From the NCBI GenBank assembly GCA_027186245.1, contig CP114481.1, forward strand, positions 48,639,501-48,703,500: 64,000 bases of DNA, written 5' to 3'. The stretch's first letter is position 1. Each line of letters begins with the position of its first letter. Made by a program: the position numbers and the translations under genes. The DNA is from Coriaria nepalensis (taxonomy: Eukaryota; Streptophyta; Magnoliopsida; Cucurbitales; Coriariaceae). This document shows, piece after piece, positions 1-14,110 of the stretch. The notes under the pieces were generated by a model that made no database searches, was not told the DNA's origin, and was given only the letters and a program-made list of their open reading frames with translations.

Positions 1-3000
1 CTTGCAAATGATCATTGCAAGGAAAATGTGCATTCGTTTAACCTTAAAATCATTTCAATGAGTCATTTCAAGTCAATAACTAATTTCAAAGCAATTCGAA
101 CGAATTCTAGCTTTGCACTACAGATACAACTTTTGTGCATAACTTGCAAATGATCATCGCAAGGAAAGTGTGCATTCGTTTAACCTTAAAATCATTTCAA
201 TCAATCATTTCAAGTCAATAACTAATTTCAAAGCAATTCGAAGGAATTCTATTTTTGCACTACAAAAACAAGTTTTGTGCATAACTTGCGAATGATCATT
301 CCAAGGAAAGTGTGCATTTATTTAACATTAAAATATTTTCAATTAGTCATTTCAAGTAAATATCATATTTCAAACCAATTCGAACGAATTCTATTTTTGC
401 ACTACAAACACAAGTTTTGTGCATAACTTGTAAATGATCATCGCAAGGAGTGTGCATTCGTTTAACCTTAAAATCATTTCAATGAGTCATTTCAAGTCAA
501 TAACTTATTTCAAAGCAATTCGAATAAATTCTATTTTTGCACTACAAACACAAGTTTTGCGCATAACTTGCAAATGATCATTGCAAGGAAAGTGTGCATT
601 CATTTGACCTTAAAATCATTTCAATCAGTAATTTCAAGTCAATAACTTATTTCGAAGCAATTCGAACGAATTCTATTTTTGCACTACAAACACAAGTTTT
701 GTGCATAACTTGCAAATGATCATTCCAAGGAAAGTGTGCATTCATTTAACCTTAAAATTATTTCAATCAGTCATTTCAAGTAAATGTCATATTTCAAAGC
801 AATTCGAACGAATTCTATTTTTGCACTACAAACACAAGTTTTGTGCATAACTTGCAAATGATCATTCCAAGGAAAGTGTGCATTCATTTAACCTTAAAAT
901 TTTTCAATCAGTAATTTCAAGTAAATGTCATATTTCAAAGCAATTCGAACGAATTCTATTTTTGCACTACAAACACAAGTTTTGTGCATAACTTGCAAAT
1001 GATCATTCCAAGGAAAGTATGCATTCATTTAACCTTAAAATTATTTCAATCAGTCATTTCAACTAAATATCATATTTCAAAGCAATTCGAACGAATTCTA
1101 TTTTTGCACTACAAGTACAAGTTTTGTGCATAACTTGCAAATGATCATTCCAAGGAAAGTGTGCATTCATTTAACCTTAAAATCATTTCAATCAGTCATT
1201 TCAAGTAAATATCATATTTCAAAGCAATTCGAACGAATTCTATTTTTGCACTACAAACACAACTTTTGTGCATAACTTGCGAATGATCATTGCAAGGAAA
1301 GTGTGCATTCCTTTGATCTTAAAATCATTTCAATCAGTCATTTCAAGTCAAAAACTTATTTCGAAGCAATTCGAACGAATTCTATTTTTGCACTACAAAC
1401 ACAAGTTTTGTGCATAACTTGCAAATGATCATTCCAAGGAAAGTGTGCATTCATTTAACCTTAAAATCATTTCAATCAGTCATTTCAAGTTAATATCATA
1501 TTTCAAAGCAATTCGAACGAATTCTGTTTTTGCACTACAAACACAACTTTTGTGAATAACTTGCAAACAATCATTGCAAGGAAAGTGTCCATTTGTTTAA
1601 CCTCAAAATCATTTAAATGAGTCATTTCAAGTCAATAACTTATTTCGAAGCAAGTCGAACGAATTCTAGTTTTGCACTACAAACAAAAGTTTTGTGCATA
1701 ACTTCCAAATGATCAATGCAAGGAAAGTGTCCATTCGGTTAACCTTAAAATCATTTAAATGAGTAATTTCAAGTCAATAACATATTTCAAAGCATGTCGA
1801 ACGAATTCTAGTTTTGCACTACCAACAAAAGTTTTGTGCATAACATGCAAATGATCATTGCAAGGAAAGTGTGCATTCGTTTAACCTTAAAATCATTTCA
1901 ATGAGTCATTTCAGGTCAATAACATATTTCAAAGCAATTCGAACGAAGTCTATTTTTGCACTACAAACACAATTTCTGTGCATAACTTCCACATGATCAT
2001 TGCAAGCAAAGTGTGCATTCGTTTAACCTTAAAATCATTTCAATGAGTCATTCCAAGTCAATAACTAATTTCAAAGCAATTCGAACGAATTCTAGTTTTG
2101 CACTACAGACACAACTTTTGTGCATAACTTGCAAATGATCATTGCAAGGAAAATGTGCATTCGTTTAACCTTAAAATCATTTCAATGAGTCATTTCAAGT
2201 CAATAACTAATTTCAAAGCAATTCGAATGAATTCTAGTTTTGCACTACAGATACAACTTTTGTGCATAACTTGCAAATGATCATCGCAAGGAAAGTGTGC
2301 ATTCGTTTAACCTTAAAATCATTTCAATCAATCATTTCAAGTCAATAACTAATTTCAAAGCAATTCGAATAAATTCTATTTTTGCACTACAAAAACAAGT
2401 TTTGTGCATAACTTGCAAATGATCATTCCAAGGAAAGTGTGCATTCATTTAACCTTAAAATATTTTCAATCAGTCATTTCAAGTAAATATCATATTTCAA
2501 AGCAATTCGAACGAATTCTATTTTTGCACTACAAACACAACTTTTGTGCATAACTTGCAAATGATCATTGCAGGGAAAGTGTGCATTCCTTTGATCTTAA
2601 AATCATTTCAATCAGTCATTTCAAGTCAATAACTAATTTCGAAGCAATTCGAACGAATTCTATTTTTGCACTACAAACACAAGTTTTGTGCATAACTTGC
2701 AAATGATCATTCCAAGGAAAGTGTGCATTCATTTAACCTTAAAATCATTTCAATCAGTCATTTCAAGTTAATATCATATTTCAAATCAATTCGAACGAAT
2801 TCTGTTTTTGCACTACAAACACAACTTTTGTGAATAACTTGCAAACAATCATTGCAAGGAAAGTGTCCATTTGTTTAACCTCAAAATCATTTAAATGAGT
2901 CATTTCAAGTCAATAACTTATTTCGAAGCAAGTCGAACGAATTCCAGTTTTGCACTACCAACAAAAGTTTTGTGCATAACATGCAAATGATCATTGCAAG

Positions 3001-4690
3001 GAAAGTGTGCATTCGTTTAACCTTAAAATCATTTCAATGAGTCATTTCAGGTCAATAACATATTTCAAAGGAATTCGAACGAAGTCTATTTTTGCACTAC
3101 AAACACAATTTCTGTGCATAACTTCCACATGATCATTGCAAGCAAAGTGTGCATTCGTTTAACCTTAAAATCATTTCAATGAGTCATTCCAAGTCAATAA
3201 CTAATTTCAAAGCAATTCGAACGAATTCTAGTTTTGTACCACAGACACAACTTTTGTGCATAACTTGCAAATGATCATTGCAAGGAAAATGTGCATTCGT
3301 TTAACCTTAAAATCATTTCAATGAGTCATTTCAAGTCAATAACTAATTTCAAAGCAATTCGAACGAATTCTAGCTTTGCACTACAGATACAACTTTTGTG
3401 CATAACTTGCAAATGATCATCGCAAGGAAAGTGTGCATTCGTTTAACCTTAAAATCATTTCAATCAGTCATTTCAAGTAAATATCATATTTCAAAGCAAT
3501 TCGAAGGAATTCTATTTTTGCACTACAAACACAACTTTTGTGCATAACTTGCGAATGATCATTGCAAGGAAAGTGTGCATTCCTTTGATCTTAAAATCAT
3601 TTCAATCAGTCATTTCAAGTCAAAAACTTATTTCGAAGCAATTCGAACGAATTCTATTTTTGCACTACAAACACAAGTTTTGTGCATAACTTGCAAATGA
3701 TCATTCCAAGGAAAGTGTGCATTCATTTAACCTTAAAATCATTTCAATCAGTCATTTCAAGTTAATATCATATTTCAAAGCAATTCGAACGAATTCTGTT
3801 TTTGCACTACAAACACAACTTTTGTGAATAACTTGCAAACAATCATTGCAAGGAAAGTGTCCATTTGTTTAACCTCAAAATCATTTAAATGAGTCATTTC
3901 AAGTCAATAACTTATTTCGAAGCAAGTCGAACGAATTCTAGTTTTGCACTACAAACAAAAGTTTTGTGCATAACTTGCAAATGATCAATGCAAGGAAAGT
4001 GTCCATTCGGTTAACCTTAAAATCATTTAAATGAGTAATTTCAAGTCAATAACATATTTCAAAGCATGTCGAACGAATTCTAGTTTTGCACTACCAACAA
4101 AAGTTTTGTGCATAACATGCAAATGATCATTGCAAGGAAAGTGTGCATTCGTTTAACCTTAAAATCATTTCAATGAGTCATTTCAGGTCAATAACATATT
4201 TCAAAGCAATTCGAACGAAGTCTATTTTTGCACTACAAACACAATTTCTGTGCATAACTTCCACATGATCATTGCAAGCAAAGTGTGCATTCGTTTAACC
4301 TTAAAATCATTTCAATGAGTCATTCCAAGTCAATAACTAATTTCAAAGCAATTCGAACGAATTCTAGTTTTGCACTACAGACACAACTTTTGTGCATAAC
4401 TTGCAAATGATCATTGTAAGGAAAATGTGCATTCGTTTAACCTTAAAATCATTTCAATGAGTCATTTCAAGTCAATAACTAATTTCAAAGCAATTTGAAC
4501 GAATTCTAGTTTTGCACTACAGATACAACTTTTGTGCATAACTTGCAAATGATCATCGCAAGGAAAGTGTGCATTCGTTTAACCTTAAAATCATTTCAAT
4601 CAATCATTTCAAGTCAATAACTAATTTCAAAGCAATTCGAATAAATTCTATTTTTGCACTACAAAAACAAGTTTTGTGCATAACTTGCAA
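1..4690 (+). repeat. HOR block 1: three partial copies, 9- and 7-monomer spacing
   Basis: A rare monomer reading TTGCAAACAATCATT with CCTCAAAATC recurs at 1561, 2839 and 3833, that is 1278 (9 x 142) and 994 (7 x 142) bp apart. The rare CTTTGATC monomer recurs with the same spacing at 1311, 2589 and 3583. Copies 1 and 3 run in register with an offset of 2272 (16 x 142) as far as about 2420 and 4690. The copy at 2839 has lost whole monomers: it goes from the CAAACAATC monomer straight to one reading CCAACAAAAG. The first 300-400 bases resemble 2128 onward. A 2-nt deletion lies near 449 and a 1-nt deletion near 900. Confidence 0.85.
269..288. repeat. Hairpin-capable dyad CAAGTT/AACTTG in class Y monomers (representative)
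   Basis: CAAGTT (269-274) and AACTTG (283-288) are perfect reverse complements around the 8-nt loop TTGTGCAT. The dyad exists only in monomers with ACAAG before the TTTT run. In class X monomers the same place reads ACAAC, which destroys the left arm. Its right arm overlaps the left arm of the next dyad (CTTGCA...TGCAAG), so the two hairpins cannot form together in one strand. Confidence 0.7.
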
Positions 4691-5130
4691 ATGATCATTG
4701 CAAGGAAAGTGTGCATTCATTTGACCTTAAAATCATTTCAATCAGTAATTTCAAGTCAATAACTTATTTCGAAGCAATTCGAACGAATTCTATTTTTGCA
4801 CCACAAACACAAGTTTTGTGCATAACTTCCAAATGATCATTCCAAGGAAAGTGTGCATTCACTTAACCTTAAAATTATTTCAATCAGTCATTTCAAGTAA
4901 ATGTCATATTTCAAAGCAATTCAAACGAATTCTATTTTTGCACTACAAACACAAGTTTTGTGCATAACTTGCAAATGATTATTCGAAGGAAAGTGTGCAT
5001 TCATTTAACCTTAAAATCATTTCAATCAGTCATTTCAAGTAAATATCATATTTCAAAGCAATTCGAACGAATTCTATTTTTGCACTACAAACACAACTTT
5101 TGTGCATAACTTGCGAATGATCATTGCAAG

Positions 5131-5131
5131 C
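5131..5131 (+). repeat. 9-bp deletion junction, first 133-bp monomer
   Basis: GCAAG is joined directly to CATTCATTT; the nine bases GAAAGTGTG normally found between are absent. The deletion shortens the monomer from 142 to 133 bp. Confidence 0.9.
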
Positions 5132-5263
5132 ATTCATTTAACCTTAAAATTATTTCAATCAGTCATTTCAAGTAAATATCATATTTCAAAGCAATTCGAA
5201 CGAATTCTATTTTTGCACTACAAACACAACTTTTTTGCATAACTTGCGAATGATCATTGCAAG

Positions 5264-5264
5264 C
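5264..5264 (+). repeat. 9-bp deletion junction, second 133-bp monomer
   Basis: Same junction as at 5131, exactly 133 bp downstream, so two short monomers are adjacent. This copy also reads CTTTTTTGCAT in place of CTTTTGTGCAT just upstream. Confidence 0.9.
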
Positions 5265-5538
5265 ATTCATTTAACCTTAAAATTATTTCAATCAGTCATT
5301 TCAAGTAAATGTCATATTTCAAAGCAATTCAAACGAATTCTATTTTTGCACTACAAACACAAGTTTTGTGCATAACTTGCAAATGATTATTCGAAGGAAA
5401 GTGTGCATTCATTTAACCTTAAAATCGTTTCAATCAGTCATTTCAAGTAAATATCATATTTCAAAGCAATTCGAACGAATTCTATTTTTGCACTACAAAC
5501 ACAACTTTTGTGCATAACTTGCGAATGATCATTGCAAG

Positions 5539-5539
5539 C
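5539..5539 (+). repeat. 9-bp deletion junction, third 133-bp monomer
   Basis: Same junction again, 275 bp (142 + 133) after the second. The monomer between the two is full length and carries a GATTATTCGAAGG variant that also occurs just before the first short monomer (about 4978), so a 2-3 monomer segment was duplicated. Confidence 0.9.
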
Positions 5540-5929
5540 ATTCATTTAACCTTAAAATTATTTCAATCAGTCATTTCAAGTAAATATCATATTTCAAAGC
5601 AATTCGAACGAATTCTATTTTTGCACTACAAGTACAAGTTTTGTGCATAACTTGCAAATGATCATTCCAAGGAAAGTGTGCATTCATTTGACCTTAAAAT
5701 CATTTCAATCAGTAATGTCAAGTCAATAACTTATTTCGTAGCAATTCGAACGAATTCTATTTTTGCACTACAAACACAAGTTTTGTGCATAACTGGCAAA
5801 TGATCATTCCAAAGAAAGTGTGCATTCATTTAACCTTAAAATTATTTCAATCAGTCATTTCAAGTCAATAACTTATTTCGAAGCAATTCGAACGAATTCT
5901 GTTTTCGCACTACAAACACAAGTTTTGTG

Positions 5930-6410
5930 CATAACTTGCAAATGATCAATGCAAGGAAAGTGTCCATTCGGTTAACCTTAAAATCATTTAAATGAGTAAT
6001 TTCAAGTCAATAACTTATTTCAAAGCAAGTCGAACGAATTCTAGTTTTGCACTACCAACAAAAGTTTTGTGCATGACATGCAAATGATCATTGCAAGGAA
6101 AGTGTGCATTCGTTTAACCTTAAAATCATTTCAATGAGTCATTTCAGGTCAATAACATATTTCAAAGCAATTCGAACGAAGTCTATTTTTGCACTACAAA
6201 CACAATTTTTGTGCATAACTTCCACATGATCATTGCAAGGAAAGTGTGCATTCGTTTAACCTTAAAATCATTTCAATGAGTCATTCCAAGTCAATAACTA
6301 ATTTCAAAGCAATTCGAACGAATTCTAGTTTTGCACTACAGACACAACTTTTGTGCATAACTTGCAAATGATCATTGCAAGGAAAATGTGCATTCGTTTA
6401 ACCTTAAAAT
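5930..6410 (+). repeat. Fourth partial copy of HOR block 1
   Basis: ATGATCAATGCAAGG with CATTCGGTTAACC at 5942 repeats the monomer at 3981, an offset of 1961 bp, which is 14 x 142 minus the three 9-bp deletions. It is followed, as in the other copies, by the CCAACAAAAG monomer, the GACATGC variant, and the GAAGTC / CTTCCACATG monomer near 6180-6230. Confidence 0.8.
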
Positions 6411-7042
6411 CTTTTCAATCAGTCATTTCAAGTTAATAACTAATTTCAAAGCAATTCGAACGAATTCTATTTTTGCACTACAAAAACAAGTTTTGTGTAT
6501 AACTTGCAAATGATCATTCCAAGGAAAGTGTGCATTCTTTTAACCTTAAAATCATTTGAATCAGTCATTTCAAGTAAATATCATATTTCAAAGCAATTCG
6601 AAGGAATTCTATTTTTGCACTACAAACACAACTTTTGTGCATAACTTGCAAATGATCATTGCAAGGAAAGTGTGCATTCGTTTAACCTTAAAATCATATC
6701 AATGAGTCATTTCAAGTCAATAACTAATTTCAAAGCAATTCGAACGAATTCTAGTTTTGCACTACAGACACAACTTTTGTGGATAACTTGCAAATGATCA
6801 TCGCAAGGAAAGTGTGCATTCTTTTAACCTTAAAATCATTTCAATGAATCATTTCAAGTCAATAACTAATTTCAAAACAATTCGAACTAATTCTAGTTTT
6901 GCACTACAGACACAACTTTTGTGCATAACTTGCAAATGATCATCGCAAGGAAAGTGTGCATTCGTTTAACCTTAAAATCATTTCAATCAGTCATTTCAAG
7001 TCAATAACTAATTTCAAAGCAATTCGAACGAATTCTATTTTT
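6410..7042 (+). repeat. Ordinary satellite between blocks 1 and 2
   Basis: About four and a half monomers of common classes, with no length change seen and nothing other than satellite. One copy reads TGTGGATAAC near 6780, a variant that also occurs near 8630, 24810 and 28080. Confidence 0.8.
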
Positions 7043-10000
7043 GCACTAGAAACACAAGCTTTGTGCCTAACTTGTAAATGATCATCGCAAGGAAAGTGTG
7101 CATTCGTTTAACCTTAAAATCATTTTGAATGAGTCATTTCAAGTCAATAACTTATTTCAAAGCAATTCGAACAAATTATATTTTTGCACTACAAACACAA
7201 GTTTTGTGCATAACTTGCAAATGATCATTGCAAGGAAATTGTGCATTCATTTGACCTTAAAATCATTTCAATCAGTCATTTCAAGTCAATAACTTATTTC
7301 GAAGCAATTCGAACGAATTCTATTTTTGCACTACAGACACAACTTTTGTGCATAACTTGCAAATGATCATCGCAAGGAAGGTGTGCATTCGTTTAACCTT
7401 AAAATCATTTCAATGAGTCATTTCAAGTCAATAACTTATTTCAAAGCAAGTCGAACGAATTCTAGTTTTGCACTACAGACACAACTTTTGTGCATAACTT
7501 GCAAATGATCATTGCAAGGAAAGTGTGCATTCGTTTAACCTTAAAATCATTTCAATGAGTCATTTCAAGTCAATAACTAATTTCAAAACAATTCGAACTA
7601 ATTCTAGTTTTGCACTACAGACACAACTTTTGTGCATAACTTGCAAATGATCATCGCAAGGAAAGTGTGCATTCGTTTAACCTTAAAATCATTTCAATCA
7701 GTCATTTCAAGTCAATAACTAATTTCAAAGCAATTCGAACGAATTCTATTTTTGCACTACAAAAACAAGTTTTGTGCATAACTTGCAAATGATCATTCCA
7801 AGGAAAGTGTGCATTCTTTTAACCTTAAAATCATTTCAATCAGTCATTTCAAGTAAATATCATATTTCAAAGCAATTCGAACGAATTCTATTTTTGCACT
7901 ACAAACACAACTTTTGTGCATAACTTGCAAATGATCATTGCAAGGAAAGTGTGCATTTGTTTAACCTTAAAATCATTTCAATGAGTTATTTCAAGTCACT
8001 ATCTAATTTCAAAGCAATTCGAACAAATTCAATTTTTGCACTTTAAAAACAAGTTTTGTGCATAACTTGCAAATGATCATTGCAAGGAAAGTGTGCATTC
8101 GTTTAACATTAAAATCATTTCAATCAGTCATTTCAAGTCAATAACTAATTTCAAAGCAATTCGAACGAATTCTAGTTTTGCACTACAGACACAACTTTTG
8201 TGCATAACTTGCAAATGATCATTGCAAGGAAAGTGTGCATTCGTTTAACCTTAAAATCATTTCAATCAGTCATTTCAAGTCAATAACTAATTTCAAAGCA
8301 ATTCGAACAAATTCTATTTTTGCACTACAAAAACAAGTTTTGTGCATAACTTGCAAATGATCATTGCAAGGAAAGTGTGCATTCGTTTAACCTTAAAATC
8401 ATTTCAATGAGTCATTTCAAGTAAATATCATATTTCAAAGCAATTCGAACGAATTCTATTTTTGCACTACAAACACAACTTTTGTGCATAACTTGCAAAT
8501 GATCATTGCAAGGAAAGGTGCATTGGTTTAACCTTAAAATCATTTCAATGAGTTATTTCAAGTCACTATCTAATTTCAAAGCAATTCGAACAAATTCAAT
8601 TTTTGCACTACAGACACAACTTTTGTGGATAACTTGCAAATGATCATTGCAAGGAAAGTGTTCATTCGTTTAACATTAAAATCATTTCAATCAGTCATTT
8701 CAAGTCAATAACTAATTTCAAAGCATTCGAATAAATTCTATTTTTGCACTACAAAAACAAGTTTTGTGCATAACTTGCAAATGATCATTCCAAGGAAAGT
8801 GTGCATTCATTTAACCTTAAAATATTTTCAATCAGTCATTTCAAGTAAATATCATATTTCAAAGCAATTCGAACGAATTCTATTTTTGCACTAGAAACAC
8901 AAGCTTTGTGCCTAACTTGTAAATGATCATCGCAAGGAAAGTGTGCATTCGTTTAACCTTAAAATCATTTTGAATGAGTCATTTCAAGTCAATAACTTAT
9001 TTCAAAGCAATTCGAACAAATTATATTTTTGCACTACAAACACAAGTTTTGTGCATAACTTGCAAATGATCATTGCAAGGAAATTGTGCATTCATTTGAC
9101 CATAAAATCATTTCAATCAGTCATTTCAAGTCAATAACTTATTTCGAAGCAATTCGAACGAATTCTATTTTTGCACTACAGACACAACTTTTGTGCATAA
9201 CTTGCAAATGATCATCGCAAGGAAAGTGTGCATTCGTTTAACCTTAAAATCATTTCAATGAGTCATTTCAAGTCAATAACTTATTTCAAAGCAAGTCGAA
9301 CGAATTCTAGTTTTGCACTACAGACACAACTTTTGTGCATAACTTGCAAATGATCATTGCAAGGAAAGTGTGCATTCGTTTAACCTTAAAATCATTTCAA
9401 TGAGTCATTTCAAGTCAATAACTAATTTCAAAACAATTCGAACTAATTCTAGTTTTGCACTACAGACACAACTTTTGTGCATAACTTGCAAATGATCATC
9501 GCAAGGAAAGTGTGCATTCGTTTAACCTTAAAATCATTTCAATCAGTCATTTCAAGTCAATAACTAATTTCAAAGCAATTCGAACGAATTCTATTTTTGC
9601 ACTACAAAAACAAGTTTTGTGCATAACTTGCAAATGATCATTCCAAGGAAAGTGTGCATTCTTTTAACCTTAAAATCATTTCAATCAGTCATTTCAAGTA
9701 AATATCATATTTCAAAGCAATTCGAACGAATTCTATTTTTGCACTACAAACACAACTTTTGTGCATAACTTGCAAATGATCATTGCAAGGAAAGTGTGCA
9801 TTTGTTTAACCTTAAAATCATTTCAATGAGTTATTTCAAGTCACTATCTAATTTCAAAGCAATTCGAACAAATTCAATTTTTGCACTTTAAAAACAAGTT
9901 TTGTGCATAACTTGCAAATGATCATTGCAAGGAAAGTGTGCATTCGTTTAACATTAAAATCATTTCAATCAGTCATTTCAAGTCAATAACTAATTTCAAA

Positions 10001-10540
10001 GCTATTCGAACAAATTCTATTTTTGCACTACAAAAACAAATTTTGTGCATAACTTGCAAATGATCATTGCAAGGAAAGTGTGCATTCGTTTAACCTTAAA
10101 ATCATTTCAATGAGTCATTTCAAGTAAATATCATATTTCAAAGCAATTCGAACGAATTCTATTTTTGCACTACAAACACAACTTTTGTGCATAACTTGCA
10201 AATGATCATTGCAAGGAAAGTGTGCATTGGTTTAACCTTAAAATCATTTCAATGAGTTATTTCAAGTCACTATCTAATTTCAAAGCAATTCGAACAAATT
10301 CAATTTTTGCACTTTAAAAACAAGTTTTGTGCATAACTTGCAAATGATCATTGCAAGGAAAGTGTTCATTCGTTTAACATTAAAATCATTTCAATCAGTC
10401 ATTTCAAGTCAATAACTAATTTCAAAGCAATTCGAACGAATTCTAGTTTTGCACTACAGACACAACTTTTGTGCATAACTTGCAAATGATCATTGCAAGG
10501 AAAGTGTGCATTCGTTTAACCTTAAAATCATTTCAATCAG
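7043..10540 (+). repeat. HOR block 2: tandem 13-mer (1845 bp)
   Basis: The rare text GCACTAGAAACACAAGC with GTGCCTAACTTG near 7043 recurs at 8888, an offset of 1845 bp or 13 x 142 minus 1. The minus 1 equals a +1 insertion (CATTTTGAATGAG, about 7125, repeated at about 8970) and two single-base deletions at about 8517 and 8724. The copies stay in register for over a kilobase. The second then lacks one monomer: the GCATTGG variant at 8521 recurs 1704 bp (12 x 142) later. Confidence 0.9.
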
Positions 10541-13500
10541 TCATTTCAAGTCGATAACTAATTTCAAAGCAATTCGAACGAATTCTAGTTTTGCACTACA
10601 GACACAACTTTTGTGCATAACTTGCAAATGATCATTGCAAGGAAAGTGTGCATTCGTTTAACCTTAAAATCATTTTAATGAGTCATTTCAAGTCAATAAC
10701 TAATTTCAAAGAAATTCGAACGAATTCTAGTTTTGCACTACAGACACAACTTTTGTGCATAACTTGCAAATGATCATTGCAAGGAAAGTGTGCATTCGTT
10801 TAACCTTAAAGTCATTTCAATGAGTCATTTCAAGTCAATAACTAATTTCAAAACAATTCGAACTAATTCTAGTTTTGCACTACAGACACAACTTTTGTGC
10901 ATAACTTGCAAATGATCATCGCAAGGAAAGTGTGCATTCGTTTAACCTTAAAATCATTTCAATCGGTCATTTCAAGTCAATAACTAATTTCAAAGCAATT
11001 CGAACGAATTCTATTTTTGCACTACAAAAACAAGTTTTGTGCATAACTTGCAAATGATCATTCCAAAGAAAGTGTGCATTCTTTTAACCTTAAAATCATT
11101 TCAATCAGTCATTTCAAGTAAATATCATATTTCAAAGCAATTCGACCGAATTCTATTTTTGCACTACAAACACAACTTTTGTGCATAACTTGCAAATGAT
11201 CATTGCAAGAAAAGTGTGCATTCGTTTAACCTTAAAATCATTTCAATGAGTCATTTCAAGTCAATAACTAATTTCAAAGCAATTCGAACGAATTCTAGTT
11301 TTGCACTACAGACACAACTTTTGTGCATAACCTGCAAATGATCATTGCAAGGAAAGTGTGCATTCGTTTAACCTTAAAATCATTTAAATGAGTCATTTCA
11401 AGTCAATAACTAATTTGAAAGCAATTCGAACAAATTCTATTTTTGCACTTTAAAAACAAGTTTTGTGTATAACTTGCAAATGATCATTGCAAGGAAAGTG
11501 TGCATTCGTTTAACCTTAAAATCATTTCAATCAGTCATTTCAAGTCAATAACTAATTTCAAAGCAATTCGAAAGAATTCTAGTTTTGCACTACAGACACA
11601 ACTTTTGTGCTTAACTTGCAAATGATCATTGCAAGGAAAGTGTGCATTCGTTTAACCTTAAAATCATTTTAATGAGTCATTTCAAGTCAATAACTAATTT
11701 CGAAGCAATTCGAACGAATTCAATTTTTGCACTACAAAAACAAGTTTTGTGCATAACTTGCAAATGATCATTGCAAGGAAAGTGTGCATTCGTTTAACCT
11801 TAAAATCATTTCAATGAGTCATTTCAAGTCAATAACTTATTTCAAAGCAAGTCGAACGAATTCTAGTTTTCCACTACAGACACAACTTTTGTGCATAACT
11901 TGCAAATGATCATTGCAAGGAAAGTGTGCATTCTTTTAACCTTAAAATCATTTCAATGAGTCATTTCAAGTCAATAACTAATTTCAAAACAATTCGAACT
12001 AATTATAGTTTTGCACTACAGACACAACTTTTGTGCATAACTTGCAAATGATCATCGCAAGGAAAGTGTGCATTCGTTTAACCTTAAAATCATTTCAATC
12101 AGTCATTTCAAGTCAATAACTAATTTCAAAGCAATTCGAACGAATTCTATTTTTGCACTACAAAAACAAGTTTTGTGCATAACTTGCAAATGATCATTCC
12201 AAGGAAAGTGTGCATTCTTTTAACCTTAAAATCATTTCAATCAGTCATTTCAAGTAAATATCATATTTCAAAGCAATTCGAACGAATTCTATTTTTGCAC
12301 TACAAACACAACTTTTGTGCATAACTTGCAAATGATCATTGCAAGGAAAGTGTGCATTTGTTTAACCTTAAAATCATTTCAATGAGTCATTTCAAGTCAA
12401 TAACTAATTTCAAAGCAATTCGAAAGAATTCTAGTTTTGCACTACAGACACAACTTTTGTGCTTAACTTGCAAATGATCATTGCAAGGAAAGTGTGCATT
12501 CGTTTAACCTTAAAATCATTTTAATGAGTCATTTCAAGTCAATAACTAATTTCGAAGCAATTCGAACGAATTCTATTTTTGCACTACAAACACAACTTTT
12601 GTGCATAACTTGCCAATGATCATTGCAAGGAAAGTGTGCATTCGTTTAACCTAAAATCATTTTAATGAGTCATTTCAAGTCAATAACTAATTTCAAAGCA
12701 ATTCGAACGAATTCTATTTTTGCACTACAAAAACAACTTTTGTGCATAACTTGCAAATGATCATTGCAAGGAAAGTGTGCATTCGTTTAACCTTAAAATC
12801 ATTTCAATCAGTCATTTCAAGTCAATAACTAGTTTCAAAGCAATTCGAACGAATTCTAGTTTTGCACTACAAAAACAAGTTTTGTGCATAACTTGCAAAT
12901 GATCATTGCAAGGAAAGTGTGCATTCGTTTAACCTTAAAATCATTTCAATCAGTCATTTCAAGTCAATAACTAATTTCAAAGCAATTCGAACGAATTCTA
13001 TTTTTGCACTACAAAAACAAGTTTTGTGCATAACTTGCAAATGATCATTCCAAGGAAAGTGTGCATTCTTTTAACCTTAAAATCATTTCAATCAGTCATT
13101 TCAAGTAAATATCATATTTCAAAGCAATTCGAACGAATTCTATTTTTGCACTACAAACACAAGTTTTGTGCATAACTTGCAAATGATCATTGCAAGGAAA
13201 GTGTGCATTCGTTTAACCTTAAAATCATTTCAATCAGTCATTTCAAGTCAATAACTAATTTCAAAACAATTCGAACTAATTCTAGTTTTGCGCTACAGAC
13301 ACAACTTTTGTGCATAACTTGCAAATGATCATCGCAAGGAAAGTGTGCATTCGTTTAACCTTAAAATCATTTCAATCAGTCATTTCAAGTCAATAACTAA
13401 TTTCAAAGCAATTCGAACGAATTCTATTTTTGCACTACAAAAACAAGTTTTGTGCATAACTTGCAAATGATCATTCCAAGGAAAGTGTGCATTCTTTTAA

Positions 13501-14110
13501 CCTTAAAATCATTTCAATCAGTCATTTCAAGTAAATATCATATTTCAAAGCAATTCGAACGAATTCTATTTTTGCACTACAAACGCAAGTTTTGTGCATA
13601 ACTTGCAAATGATCATTGCAAGGAAAGTGTGCATTCGTTTAACCTTAAAATCATTTCAATCAGTCATTTCAAGTCAATAACTAATTTCAAAGCAATTCGA
13701 AAGAATTCTAGTTTTGCACTTCAGACACAACTTTTGTGCTTAACTTGCAAATGATCATTGCAAGGAAAGTGTGCATTCGTTTAACCTTAAAATCATTTTA
13801 ATGAGTCATTTCAAGTCAATAACTAATTTCGAAGCATTTCGAACGAATTCTATTTTTGCACTACAAACACAACTTTTGTGCATAACTTGCCAATGATCAT
13901 TGCAAGGAAAGTGTGCATTCGTTTAACCTTAAAATCATTTTAATGAGTCATTTCAAGTCAATAACTAATTTCAAAGCAATTCGAACGAATTCTATTTTTG
14001 CACTACAAAAACAACTTTTGTGCATAACTTGCAAATGATCATTGCAAGGAAAGTGTCCATTCGTTTAACCTTAAAATCATTTCAATCAGTCATTTCAAGT
14101 CAATAACTAG
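10540..14110 (+). repeat. HOR block 3: 6-mer and 9-mer spacing
   Basis: The GTGCTTAACTTGC variant recurs at 11611, 12463 and 13740, offsets of 852 (6 x 142) and 1277 (9 x 142 minus 1). The minus 1 is a single-base deletion at about 12651 (CCTAAAATC). The monomer preceding it reads GAAAGAATTC each time, so multi-monomer segments were copied. Only satellite is present. Confidence 0.8.

Larger units (their letters stand above)
4690..5930 (+). repeat. Patch of GTAAAT-class monomers containing 133-bp units
   Basis: This patch consists mostly of the class with CATTCATTTAACC, AATCAGTCATT and GTAAAT(A/G)TCATATTTC. Three of its monomers are 133 bp because GAAAGTGTG is missing after GCAAG. The junctions are at 5130/5131, 5263/5264 and 5538/5539. 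The identical junctions mean one deletion that was then copied. Confidence 0.85.

Noticed and set aside
1848..1856. Octamer-like ATGCAAAT in GACATGC/ACATGC monomers (also near 2980, 4106 and 6077)
   Set aside because: It results from one base change in a single monomer type copied with HOR block 1, so it recurs by duplication and gives no independent evidence of a POU-factor site.
7098..7292. Open frame of 64 codons, repeated at 8943-9137
   Set aside because: It is opened by the +1 insertion CATTTTGAATG shared by both 13-mer copies. It begins and ends inside satellite monomers, with no gene-like features; the spacing is the HOR period.
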